NCBI GenBank assembly: GCA_016873735.1
Contig: VGWD01000016.1
Coordinates: 1-50,496, forward strand
Reading direction: 5' to 3'
Source of the DNA: Ignavibacteria bacterium
GTDB lineage: Bacteria > Bacteroidota > Ignavibacteria > Kapaibacteriales > UBA961
DNA: 50,496 nucleotides
This document shows positions 9,696 through 17,100 of the stretch, one piece after another (the first letter of the stretch is position 1; each line of letters starts with the position of its first letter). Both the position numbers and the translations under genes were made by a program. The notes beneath the pieces were generated by a model. The model did not search any database and had not been told where the DNA came from. It saw only the letters and a program-made list of their open reading frames with translations.

Positions 9696-10199
9696 GTGAG
9701 CAAAGTAAGAGTGTCAGAACTTGATCTGAAAGATAAGTTGGTATATGTCGGCCGTACCGCGAAAGTGGTGAAAGGTGGTCGTCGTTTCAATTTCACAGCA
9801 TTGGTCGTTGTTGGTGACGGCAATGGTCATGTGGGTTATGGTCTTGGTAAAGCAGGCGAAGTTGTGGATGCCGTAAGCAAAGCAACAAATGCAGCCAAGA
9901 ACAATATCGTGAAAGTGCAATTGCAAAATACCACGATCCCCCATGAAGTTCTTGCAAAGTTTGGTGCAGCATCCGTGCTCATCAAGCCGGCAACAGCAGG
10001 TACAGGCGTTATCGCAGGTGGTGGCGTTCGTGCTGTGCTCGAACTTGCCGGTGTGCAGGATGTTTTGACGAAGAGCATGGGTTCTTCAAATCCGCATAAT
10101 ACCGTAAAAGCAACGGTACGTGCATTGTCCATGCTTGAGGATGCGCAATCTGCAGCAAATCGCAGAGGCATCTCATTACAGAAATTGCTGCAAGGTTAA
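9696..10199 (+). CDS. rpsE: 30S ribosomal protein S5
   Basis: S5 lies at the mRNA entry channel and affects decoding fidelity. The start is GTG at 9696; AGAGGATG lies just upstream. The 167 residues contain the N-terminal double-stranded-RNA-binding-like domain ([20 protein letters not shown], then [13 protein letters not shown]) and the C-terminal S5 domain ([19 protein letters not shown]). Confidence 0.98.
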   Translation: MSKVRVSELDLKDKLVYVGRTAKVVKGGRRFNFTALVVVGDGNGHVGYGLGKAGEVVDAVSKATNAAKNNIVKVQLQNTTIPHEVLAKFGAASVLIKPATAGTGVIAGGGVRAVLELAGVQDVLTKSMGSSNPHNTVKATVRALSMLEDAQSAANRRGISLQKLLQG

Positions 10200-10211
10200 G
10201 GAGTGATTCAC

Positions 10212-10403
10212 ATGACGAAAGCAGGTTCAAAAGTAAAAATCACACAGGTTCGCAGCATCATCAAGTGCAAGCAGAATCAGAAAGACACCATACATGCGCT
10301 TGGCTTGGGCCGACCCAACTTCTCAGTTGTACATACGCTCAATCCTCAAATCGCAGGCATGATCAATGTGGTCAGCCATCTTGTGAAAGTTGAGACAATC
10401 TGA
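10212..10403 (+). CDS. rpmD: 50S ribosomal protein L30
   Basis: L30 is a small ferredoxin-fold protein. I place the start at ATG 10212 (63 residues), with AAGGAG at 10198-10203 exactly 8 bases upstream; a GTG at 10203 lies inside that ribosome binding site and is less likely. Typical residues are KITQVRSIIKCKQNQKDTIHALGL and MINVVSHLVKVE. Confidence 0.95.
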   Translation: MTKAGSKVKITQVRSIIKCKQNQKDTIHALGLGRPNFSVVHTLNPQIAGMINVVSHLVKVETI

Positions 10404-10423
10404 AAGACGGAGAATATCCTATT

Positions 10424-10888
10424 ATGAAGCATATTGGAAATATCAGCCCCAGCAAAGGTTCAGTAAAAGGCATCAAGCGTATCGGTAGAGGCGCGGGATC
10501 CGGCCATGGTGGGACATCAACACGTGGACACAAAGGTCATTCTTCTCGTTCAGGTTTTAAGCAGAAGAGAAATTTCGAGGGCGGTCAAATGCCTTTGAGC
10601 CGTCGTCTTCCAAAATTTGGATTCAAGAATCCATTCCGTATTGAATATCAAGAAATCAATGTTGCACGTTTGCAAGAGCTTGTTGATAATAACAAGATTC
10701 ATGCTGGCGACACTGTCAATATCGAAATCCTACGCAATCTCGGCGTTGTACGCTCTTCGAGAATTCCGGTGAAAATTCTTGGCAATGGTGATCTTACCGC
10801 CAAATTGAATGTCACTGCGGCAAAATTTACTGAATCAGCGAAAGGAAAGATCGAACAAGCCGGAGGCACCGCTGTAATCGATGAATAA
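10424..10888 (+). CDS. rplO: 50S ribosomal protein L15
   Basis: L15 is a late-assembly large-subunit protein. The 154 residues show the glycine-rich basic N-terminus (KRIGRGAGSGHGGTSTRGHKG, residues 19-39) and the C-terminal L15e/L18e-like domain. The last 8 bases overlap the start of secY, suggesting coupled translation of the two. Confidence 0.97.
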   Translation: MKHIGNISPSKGSVKGIKRIGRGAGSGHGGTSTRGHKGHSSRSGFKQKRNFEGGQMPLSRRLPKFGFKNPFRIEYQEINVARLQELVDNNKIHAGDTVNIEILRNLGVVRSSRIPVKILGNGDLTAKLNVTAAKFTESAKGKIEQAGGTAVIDE

Positions 10889-12233
10889 GTTCTTTCAAAC
10901 ATTGGTCAATGTTTTCCGCATTGAAGAGTTAAAGGATAGAATCATTTTCACTGCATTGATTTTGCTTGCGGTGAGAATCGGTTCATATATTCCTCTTCCC
11001 GGTGTGGATGTTGTTGCTCTGCAATCAACGAAGGGCGGTGATTCGAATACATTGTTCGGATTATATGATTTGTTTGTGGGTGGTGCATTGTCAAATGCCG
11101 CCATTTTCGCTCTCGGAATCATGCCCTATATTTCTGCATCAATCATCTTGCAATTGGCAGGAATCGTGATGCCAGAAATTCAACGTCTTCAGCGTGAAGG
11201 TGAAGATGGTAGAAGAAAGATCAATCAGTTCACACGTTATCTCACAGTGTTGATCGCAGCATTGCAAGGATGGGGTGTGACCATTAAAATTTTGAATCCG
11301 GGCACAACTTCTGCTCCTGTAGTAGCACCGGACATGGTGGGAATATTCACCATTTCTTCGATTGTGCTTCTTACAGCAGGAACAGTGTTTTTGATGTGGC
11401 TTGGCGAGCAGATCACTGAACGTGGTTTGGGAAATGGAATTTCTCTCATCATTTTCATTGGTATCATAGCGCGTTTGCCTGATGCATTGCTTTCTGAATT
11501 CGCATATATTACATCAACTCCTCAATTGTTCGTACATCTCGTGATTTTTGCAGTTCTCGTGTTCATCATTGCCGGAGTGGTATTGGTAACACAAGGCGCA
11601 AGAAGAATTCCGATTCAATATGCGAAGCGAGTAGTTGGTAGAAAAGTCTATGGTGGAACAACACAATACATTCCATTGCGCGTGAACACATCTGGTGTTA
11701 TGCCAATTATTTTTGCGCAATCAATTTTGTTCGTGCCATCAACTATTTTGAGTTTCTTCCCGGACAATACAACATTGCAGTGGCTTTCGCAGCAATTATT
11801 CAGCGAGCAATCCTGGGTATATGCTTTATCATTCTCCTTATTGATTGTATTCTTCACATATTTCTATACTGCTGTGGCTTTTAATCCGAAAGACGTTGCA
11901 GATAATATGAAGAAGCAAGGCGGATTTATACCAGGTATTCGTCCAGGAGCTCCAACAGCAGAATATATTGAAAATATCTTGACACGCATTACATTGCCCG
12001 GTGCAATATTTCTTGCACTCATTGCAATCATGCCGACTTTTGTTTCCAATGTATTGCGCGTTCAACCGGCATTTGCATCATTCTTTGGTGGCACAAGTTT
12101 GTTGATCATGGTTGGTGTCGCGCTTGATACTTTGCAACAAATTGAATCCTATCTTCTCATGCGTCATTATGACGGATTCATGAAGAGCGGAAAAATTCGC
12201 GGTCGCGCCAATGCGGGACAAGGTGGATTTTAA
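10881..12233 (+). CDS. secY: Preprotein translocase subunit SecY
   Basis: SecY forms the membrane channel of the Sec export pathway. The 450-residue protein has the expected ten hydrophobic segments, starting at about residue 23 (IIFTALILLAVRIGSYIPLPGV). The plug and first conserved block are IPLPGVDVVALQ, and the cytoplasmic-loop signature is GEQITERGLGNGISLIIF. The C-terminal loop with RPGAPTAEYIE is also present. It overlaps rplO by 8 bases and is followed by map. Sec export supplies the substrates of the T9SS genes found later in the window. Confidence 0.98.
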   Translation: MNKFFQTLVNVFRIEELKDRIIFTALILLAVRIGSYIPLPGVDVVALQSTKGGDSNTLFGLYDLFVGGALSNAAIFALGIMPYISASIILQLAGIVMPEIQRLQREGEDGRRKINQFTRYLTVLIAALQGWGVTIKILNPGTTSAPVVAPDMVGIFTISSIVLLTAGTVFLMWLGEQITERGLGNGISLIIFIGIIARLPDALLSEFAYITSTPQLFVHLVIFAVLVFIIAGVVLVTQGARRIPIQYAKRVVGRKVYGGTTQYIPLRVNTSGVMPIIFAQSILFVPSTILSFFPDNTTLQWLSQQLFSEQSWVYALSFSLLIVFFTYFYTAVAFNPKDVADNMKKQGGFIPGIRPGAPTAEYIENILTRITLPGAIFLALIAIMPTFVSNVLRVQPAFASFFGGTSLLIMVGVALDTLQQIESYLLMRHYDGFMKSGKIRGRANAGQGGF

Positions 12234-12238
12234 CAATC

Positions 12239-13024
12239 ATGGAGTCAGCCGCGGTACATATACCCGGTCCGAATCATGATATTGAAAAAGCATGCAGGAT
12301 CGTTGCCGAAACGATCATGATGGTTGGAAGCAGGATACAGCCCGGCATAACAACCATCGAACTTGATAATATAGCAGAGGACAATATTCTCTCGAGTAAT
12401 GGCAAACCCGCTTTCAAAGGGTATGTCGTTGGCAATTTGGAATTCAAACATTCCCTTTGTATCTCGGTGAATGAAGAAGTGGTGCACGGTGTTCCCGGTG
12501 CCCGCATCTTACAAGAAGGAGATATTGTTTCGATTGACTGCGGTGTAGAATACAATGGATGGTTTGGCGATAGCGCTTATACATTTCCCGTTGGCACCAT
12601 CGACAAGTCAGTACAGGATTTGCTGGATGCGACGAAAGAGTCGCTCAATCTTGGCGTCCGGCAAGCAAAAAGCAATAATAAGGTCTATGATTTAGCCCGA
12701 GCAGTTCAAACGCACGTTGAAAAACATGGTTATTCGGTGGTCCGGCAATTGGTCGGACATGGCATTGGAACTCATTTGCATGAAGACCCTGCCATACCGA
12801 ATTTTGTTCCTCCGCTTTTGCAACGCAGTTATTATCCAAATGAGAAACTGCGTAAAGGACAAGCAATTGCAATTGAACCAATGGTCAATTTAGGAACATA
12901 TAATGTGCGAACGCTCAGCGATGGCTGGACGGTTGTAACGGCAGACAAAAAACCATCGGCACACTTTGAGCATACTGTGCTCATTGAAGATGATGGGCCG
13001 GTGATTTTAACCTTAATGGATTGA
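12239..13024 (+). CDS. map: Methionine aminopeptidase, type I
   Basis: MetAP removes the initiator methionine from nascent proteins in the cytosol. The 261 residues carry all metal ligands of the family: D100 (SIDCGV), D111 (FGDSAY), H174 (GHGIG), E213 (IEPM) and E244 (HFEHT), plus the catalytic H83 (VVHGVP). There is no N-terminal zinc-finger extension, so this is the short type Ia form. It sits between secY and infA, the common order in Bacteroidota and Firmicutes. Confidence 0.97.
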   Translation: MESAAVHIPGPNHDIEKACRIVAETIMMVGSRIQPGITTIELDNIAEDNILSSNGKPAFKGYVVGNLEFKHSLCISVNEEVVHGVPGARILQEGDIVSIDCGVEYNGWFGDSAYTFPVGTIDKSVQDLLDATKESLNLGVRQAKSNNKVYDLARAVQTHVEKHGYSVVRQLVGHGIGTHLHEDPAIPNFVPPLLQRSYYPNEKLRKGQAIAIEPMVNLGTYNVRTLSDGWTVVTADKKPSAHFEHTVLIEDDGPVILTLMD

Positions 13025-13030
13025 ATATTT

Positions 13031-13249
13031 ATGTCGAAACAAGATCTTATCAGGATAGACGGTGTGATTGACGAGACACTCCCCAATACACAGTTTATCG
13101 TGAAATTGGAGAATGGACACAAAGTGCTCTGTCACATTTCCGGAAAGATGCGCATGAATTTCATCAAGATCCTTCAAGGAGATAAAGTCACAGTTGAATT
13201 GTCTCCATATGACCTTGCAAAAGGAAGAATTGTATATCGTTATAAATAA
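13031..13249 (+). CDS. infA: Translation initiation factor IF-1
   Basis: IF-1 is an OB-fold protein that blocks the A site during initiation. It has 72 residues, the standard length, with the signature [40 protein letters not shown] and the end [11 protein letters not shown]. It starts 6 bases after map. Confidence 0.98.
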   Translation: MSKQDLIRIDGVIDETLPNTQFIVKLENGHKVLCHISGKMRMNFIKILQGDKVTVELSPYDLAKGRIVYRYK

Positions 13250-13257
13250 GTGATGTC

Positions 13258-13374
13258 ATGAAAGTACAAGCATCAGTAAAAAAACGCAGCCCCGAGGACA
13301 AAATAGTTGTCCGCAGAGGTAAAGTGTATATCATCAACAAGAAAAATCCACGCTTTAAGCAAAGACAAGGATAA
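13258..13374 (+). CDS. rpmJ: 50S ribosomal protein L36, cysteine-free
   Basis: This short gene encodes 38 residues, starting [20 protein letters not shown] and ending [13 protein letters not shown]36 is the last small protein of the large subunit and normally binds zinc through three cysteines and a histidine. Here all of those positions are replaced (no cysteine or histidine at all), so it is the zinc-free type. It sits 8 bases after infA and 15 before rpsM, the standard position. Confidence 0.95.
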   Translation: MKVQASVKKRSPEDKIVVRRGKVYIINKKNPRFKQRQG

Positions 13375-13389
13375 TTTTAGGAGAATACA

Positions 13390-13767
13390 ATGGCTCGTAT
13401 AGCCGGTATCGATCTACCCAAAAATAAGAGAGGCATCGTCGGCCTCACATATATCTTCGGCGTGGGCAAGAAGTCATCCGCTCAGATTCTCACAAAGGCA
13501 GGAATTCCTTTTGAGAAGCGTGTATTGACTTGGACTGATGAAGAAATTGCAAGCATTCGTGCAGCAATTGCCGAATATAAAGTTGAAGGTCAATTGCGTT
13601 CAGAAATCCAATTGAACATCAAACGTTTGATGGACATCGGATGCTATCGCGGATTGCGTCATCGTCGTGGTTTGCCTGCTCGCGGTCAACGTACACGCAC
13701 CAATTCAAGAACGAGAAAAGGTCGTCGTAAAACAGTTGCCGGTAAGAAGAAGGCAGCTAAGAAATAA
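13390..13767 (+). CDS. rpsM: 30S ribosomal protein S13
   Basis: S13 is a small-subunit head protein that contacts the large subunit and P-site tRNA. The 125 residues start [24 protein letters not shown] and include the [26 protein letters not shown]-terminal arm. AGGAG lies 8 bases before the ATG. It begins the alpha segment. Confidence 0.98.
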   Translation: MARIAGIDLPKNKRGIVGLTYIFGVGKKSSAQILTKAGIPFEKRVLTWTDEEIASIRAAIAEYKVEGQLRSEIQLNIKRLMDIGCYRGLRHRRGLPARGQRTRTNSRTRKGRRKTVAGKKKAAKK

Positions 13768-13797
13768 TAGCATTATTAACCTACTATTCCGATTATT

Positions 13798-14184
13798 ATG
13801 GCGGCAATTAAAAAGCGCGTTAAGAAAAAAACCGTCAGTGACATACACGGTAAAGCACTCATCCGTGCCACATTCAACAATGTGATCGTAACAATCACTG
13901 ACACCTATGGGAATGTTCTCACTTGGTCATCTGCAGGTCGTAATGGCTTCCGTGGTTCCAAAAAGAATACACCCTATGCATCACAGGTTTCTGCAGAGCG
14001 TGCAGCTAAAGAAGCTCATGAAATGGGCTTACGTAAAGTGGAAGTGATTGTTCGTGGACCCGGCTCCGGTCGTGAAGCGGCAATTCGTGCACTTGCACAG
14101 GCAGGACTCGAGATTTTGAATATACTCGACAAGACACCATTGCCTCATAACGGTTGCAGACCGCCAAAGCGCAGAAGAGTCTAA
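13798..14184 (+). CDS. rpsK: 30S ribosomal protein S11
   Basis: S11 is on the platform near the mRNA exit. The 128 residues have [20 protein letters not shown] and the C-terminal [16 protein letters not shown]. In most bacteria rpsD follows directly; here the next gene is rpoA after a 135-base spacer, and rpsD is at 22428. Confidence 0.98.
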   Translation: MAAIKKRVKKKTVSDIHGKALIRATFNNVIVTITDTYGNVLTWSSAGRNGFRGSKKNTPYASQVSAERAAKEAHEMGLRKVEVIVRGPGSGREAAIRALAQAGLEILNILDKTPLPHNGCRPPKRRRV

Positions 14185-14319
14185 AAGATCCTGACAGCAT
14201 CTTCGGAGAATCATGATGCCTGCTTGATGCAGGCATTGTGCACTGTGGAATCACAGAGATAGTTAACGATTGTTCTCACCCGGCTACCCCACGGGGTCGC
14301 CCCATGAATGAGATAGAGA
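14185..14319 (+). promoter_or_regulatory. Hairpin-rich spacer between rpsK and rpoA
   Basis: This 135-base stretch occupies the place where rpsD usually lies. It holds a perfect 8-bp hairpin (14216-14223 with 14229-14236, 5-base loop), a 5-bp hairpin (14243-14247 with 14252-14256), and a G/C-rich element. In that element the run GGGG at 14293-14296 can pair either with CCCC at 14287-14290 or with CCCC at 14300-14303. None is followed by a T-run, so they are not intrinsic terminators. A role as leader, RNA-processing site or scar of the lost rpsD is inferred, not shown. Confidence 0.45.
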
Positions 14320-15333
14320 ATGAATACATCAATGCAAATGCCCGAACGGGTACAAATCGAAGAAACTGAAATAGCAAATCAGGGTCGTTATGTATTGCAA
14401 CCCTTAGAAGAGGGATATGGCGTAACGATTGGCAATGCTCTTCGCAGAGTACTTCTGTCATCCATTCCCGGACATGCCATTGTTGGTGTGAAAATCGGCA
14501 ATGTATTGCATGAGTTTGAGACAATCCCCGGTGTTGTTGAAGACATGTGCGAGATCGTACTCAATTTGAAAGAGGTACGTTTCCGTTTGCTCGATAAAAA
14601 GAACACAAAAGTTTCATTTAAGATGAAAGGTCCAAAAGTTTGGACAGCAGCCGATATTCAAGCAGCGGCCCCTCACATTGAAGTGATGGATCCTGACAAG
14701 TATATCGCCACACTTGAATCAAATGCAGAATTCGATGTTGAATTCCGTATCGGAAAAGGAAAAGGTTATGTTCCTTCGGAAGAACAGAATAGTTCTGAAT
14801 ATCCAATGGGCATGATTCCAATCGATGCGATTTTCACACCGATCAAAAATGTCATCTATAAAGTCGAGCCATTCCGCGTGGGTCAAAAGACCGACTATGA
14901 ACGCCTTGCACTTGATGTATATACAGATGGAACAATCACTGCTCAAGAAGCAATTCAAGAAGCTGCTGCAATTCTTCAAGATCACTTGATGCTCTTTGTT
15001 AATTTCGAGCAAATGCGCCGCGAAATGGAAGCTCAAGAAGTTGTTGAAGAAGAAGCAAAAGAAGCAGAAAAAGCACGTATGAGACGCATTCTCTTCACTC
15101 CGGTGGATGAGCTTGAATTGTCTGTGCGCGCACATAATTGCCTCAAAGCCGCAAATATCAAAACACTCGCGGAACTTGTTTCATTGAATGAACAAGATTT
15201 GCTAAAATTCAGAAACTTTGGTCGCAAATCACTTTCTGAACTTGCAGACATCGTCCGTGTTCATGGTCTTGCATTCGGCATGAACATCGATAAATATGTG
15301 CAAGAGCAAAAATCCGCAGAATCAGAAGCATAA
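14320..15333 (+). CDS. rpoA: RNA polymerase alpha subunit
   Basis: Alpha assembles RNA polymerase and binds regulators and UP elements. The 337-residue protein has the N-terminal dimerisation domain (about 1-235; GYGVTIGNALRRVLLSSIPG at about 32-51) and the C-terminal helix-hairpin-helix domain (about 262-325; ELSVRAHNCLKAANIKTLAEL, then LLKFRNFGRKSLSEL). The two are joined by a Glu/Ala-rich linker. The start ATG has only a weak upstream purine stretch. Confidence 0.98.
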   Translation: MNTSMQMPERVQIEETEIANQGRYVLQPLEEGYGVTIGNALRRVLLSSIPGHAIVGVKIGNVLHEFETIPGVVEDMCEIVLNLKEVRFRLLDKKNTKVSFKMKGPKVWTAADIQAAAPHIEVMDPDKYIATLESNAEFDVEFRIGKGKGYVPSEEQNSSEYPMGMIPIDAIFTPIKNVIYKVEPFRVGQKTDYERLALDVYTDGTITAQEAIQEAAAILQDHLMLFVNFEQMRREMEAQEVVEEEAKEAEKARMRRILFTPVDELELSVRAHNCLKAANIKTLAELVSLNEQDLLKFRNFGRKSLSELADIVRVHGLAFGMNIDKYVQEQKSAESEA

Positions 15334-15361
15334 TACAACGATTGAATAGAGAGAAGATATC

Positions 15362-16069
15362 ATGATCCATCGCAGAGTAGGAAGAAAGCTTAAACGCACC
15401 TGGAGCCATAAGAAGTCACTTATGTGCAACCTTGCAACAGATCTCTTTCTTCATAAGAAACTGGTAACAACCGAAGCAAAGGCAAAAGAACTTCGTCCTT
15501 TCGCGGAATCTTTGATTACCCGCGCACGCATAGCTCTTCGCAATGAGCAAAACGGAAATCTGCCTACAGCTCGACCAAATAAGTCAGGCGAAGTTGCAAC
15601 GGTTACGAAAGACTTCGTTCAACGTCGTCAAGTTGGCCGTTTCATTCGCAACAAGGCAGTTCTTCAAGAACTTTTCGACACGATTGCACCTGCAGTTGCA
15701 ACCCGCGATGGTGGGTATACACGTATTATCAAACTTGGACCTCGTCGTGGCGATGGCGGTCGTGAAGCAATCATCGAATTGGTTGACTTTTCCGCTGCAC
15801 AAGACGGTGTTATTAGACGCAAGAAAAAAGCAGCTCCAAAACCAAAGGCAGCAGCTCCTGTTGAAGGTGTTGCTCCGGTTGCTGCTCCAATCATCCAAGA
15901 TGCAGCACCTGAGGTCGAAGAGGTAATTGAAGAGACTGTTGAAACTCCGGTTGATGCGGTTGAAATGCAAGCCGATACAATCGAAGAAAGTCCTGCTGCC
16001 GAAGAAGCACCTGCCAGCGAAGATGTATCCGCTGATGCAGCAGATGCCGGCGATGCTTCAGGTGAATAA
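15362..16069 (+). CDS. rplQ: 50S ribosomal protein L17 with long acidic tail
   Basis: L17 sits near the tunnel exit. The first 155 or so residues are normal L17 (MIHRRVGRKLKRTWSHKKSL, then TTEAKAKELRPFAE and GGYTRIIKLGPRRGD). From about residue 157 a basic KKKAAPKPKAAA stretch leads into roughly 70 residues rich in Ala, Glu, Val and Pro, strongly acidic and probably unstructured, giving 235 in total. Some Bacteroidota have tailed L17, but this one is long. An intrinsic terminator 20 bases downstream closes the ribosomal cluster. Confidence 0.97.
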   Translation: MIHRRVGRKLKRTWSHKKSLMCNLATDLFLHKKLVTTEAKAKELRPFAESLITRARIALRNEQNGNLPTARPNKSGEVATVTKDFVQRRQVGRFIRNKAVLQELFDTIAPAVATRDGGYTRIIKLGPRRGDGGREAIIELVDFSAAQDGVIRRKKKAAPKPKAAAPVEGVAPVAAPIIQDAAPEVEEVIEETVETPVDAVEMQADTIEESPAAEEAPASEDVSADAADAGDASGE

Positions 16070-16089
16070 ATTCTCATGATTGAATATTT

Positions 16090-16120
16090 AAAGGCAACTT
16101 GTTTAGTTGCCTTTTTTTTT
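16090..16120 (+). terminator. Intrinsic terminator after rplQ
   Basis: A perfect 10-bp stem (16090-16099 AAAGGCAACT with 16105-16114 AGTTGCCTTT) and a 5-base loop are followed by an uninterrupted T-run to 16120. It ends the ribosomal cluster, only 11 bases before the pdxA start codon. Confidence 0.93.
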
Positions 16121-16131
16121 AGGTACTGGTC

Positions 16132-17100
16132 ATGCATGTGATTGTTTCATGCGGCGATGTCAATGGCATCGCAACCGACATCTTCTTCAAAACATGTTTA
16201 TATCATGCTTTTCATGATATGCAATGCTCTATTGCCATGAATGAATCAACCGCAAAAGAGATCTGCGAAGCATGGAATATTACATTTGAACATTCCACAA
16301 TACGGTTTCCTGAGATGTCGGTTACTGTGATCCCCTGTGAAAAATATGCACAGTATAAGCCCGGCAAACCTGCCAATGATGCCTCTCTTCTTGCGATTGA
16401 ATCTCTTGAAACATCATTGAAGATGGTCAAGAATGGAGAAGCAGATGCTTTGCTCACTTTACCCATTTCAAAATCTGGTTTGAATGAATGTGGATGGAAA
16501 TTTAGTGGTCAAACCGATTGGCTGCAACATGCATTTCCCAAATCACAGCCAATCATGATCTTGTTCCATGAAACAATGCGCATTGCGCTCGCAACTATTC
16601 ACATTCCACTGAATCAGGTTGCTAACACCATCGATTCACATAAGTTGTCGGATGTGATTCAAGGAGTGCATCAGTCGATGAAGTTAGATTTTGCCATAGA
16701 TCAACCACGCATAGCAGTGCTTGGATTAAATCCTCATGCAGGCGAAAACGGAATGCTTGGAATAGAAGAAGGAGATATCATTATTCCTGCTATTGAACAA
16801 GCCAAAACACAAGGAATATACTGTGAAGGACCATTCCCCGCCGATGGATTTTTCTCTCGCCCATCATGGAGAAAGTATGATGCAATCATTGCGCAATATC
16901 ATGATCAGGGCTTGATTCCATTGAAATTTCAGGCGAAAGGTCATGGCGTGAATTTCACGGCAAATCTTCCCATCATCCGTGTTTCTCCGGATCATGGCAC
17001 TGCTTATGACATTTCCGGAACAGATCGTGTTGAAGAACATAGCATGATTGCATCCTTGGAAGCAATCAGATCAATAGTGAAGAATAGATCAAGAGGATGA
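16132..17100 (+). CDS. pdxA: 4-hydroxythreonine-4-phosphate dehydrogenase
   Basis: PdxA oxidises 4-phosphohydroxy-L-threonine in the DXP-dependent route to pyridoxal 5'-phosphate. The 322-residue protein has the family blocks PISKSG (111-116), NPHAGE (200-205), GPFPADGFF (233-241), YHDQGLIPLK (256-265) and RVSPDHGTAYDI (283-294). The three metal-binding histidines are present as H157, H202 and H257. The substrate-binding GHTE motif instead reads GQTD (Q127, aligned with E. coli H136), which is unusual. The start codon lies 11 bases after the rplQ terminator, and the 3' end overlaps kynU by 4 bases (ATGA). A related PdxA2-type activity on another phospho-sugar acid cannot be excluded. Confidence 0.9.
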   Translation: MHVIVSCGDVNGIATDIFFKTCLYHAFHDMQCSIAMNESTAKEICEAWNITFEHSTIRFPEMSVTVIPCEKYAQYKPGKPANDASLLAIESLETSLKMVKNGEADALLTLPISKSGLNECGWKFSGQTDWLQHAFPKSQPIMILFHETMRIALATIHIPLNQVANTIDSHKLSDVIQGVHQSMKLDFAIDQPRIAVLGLNPHAGENGMLGIEEGDIIIPAIEQAKTQGIYCEGPFPADGFFSRPSWRKYDAIIAQYHDQGLIPLKFQAKGHGVNFTANLPIIRVSPDHGTAYDISGTDRVEEHSMIASLEAIRSIVKNRSRG

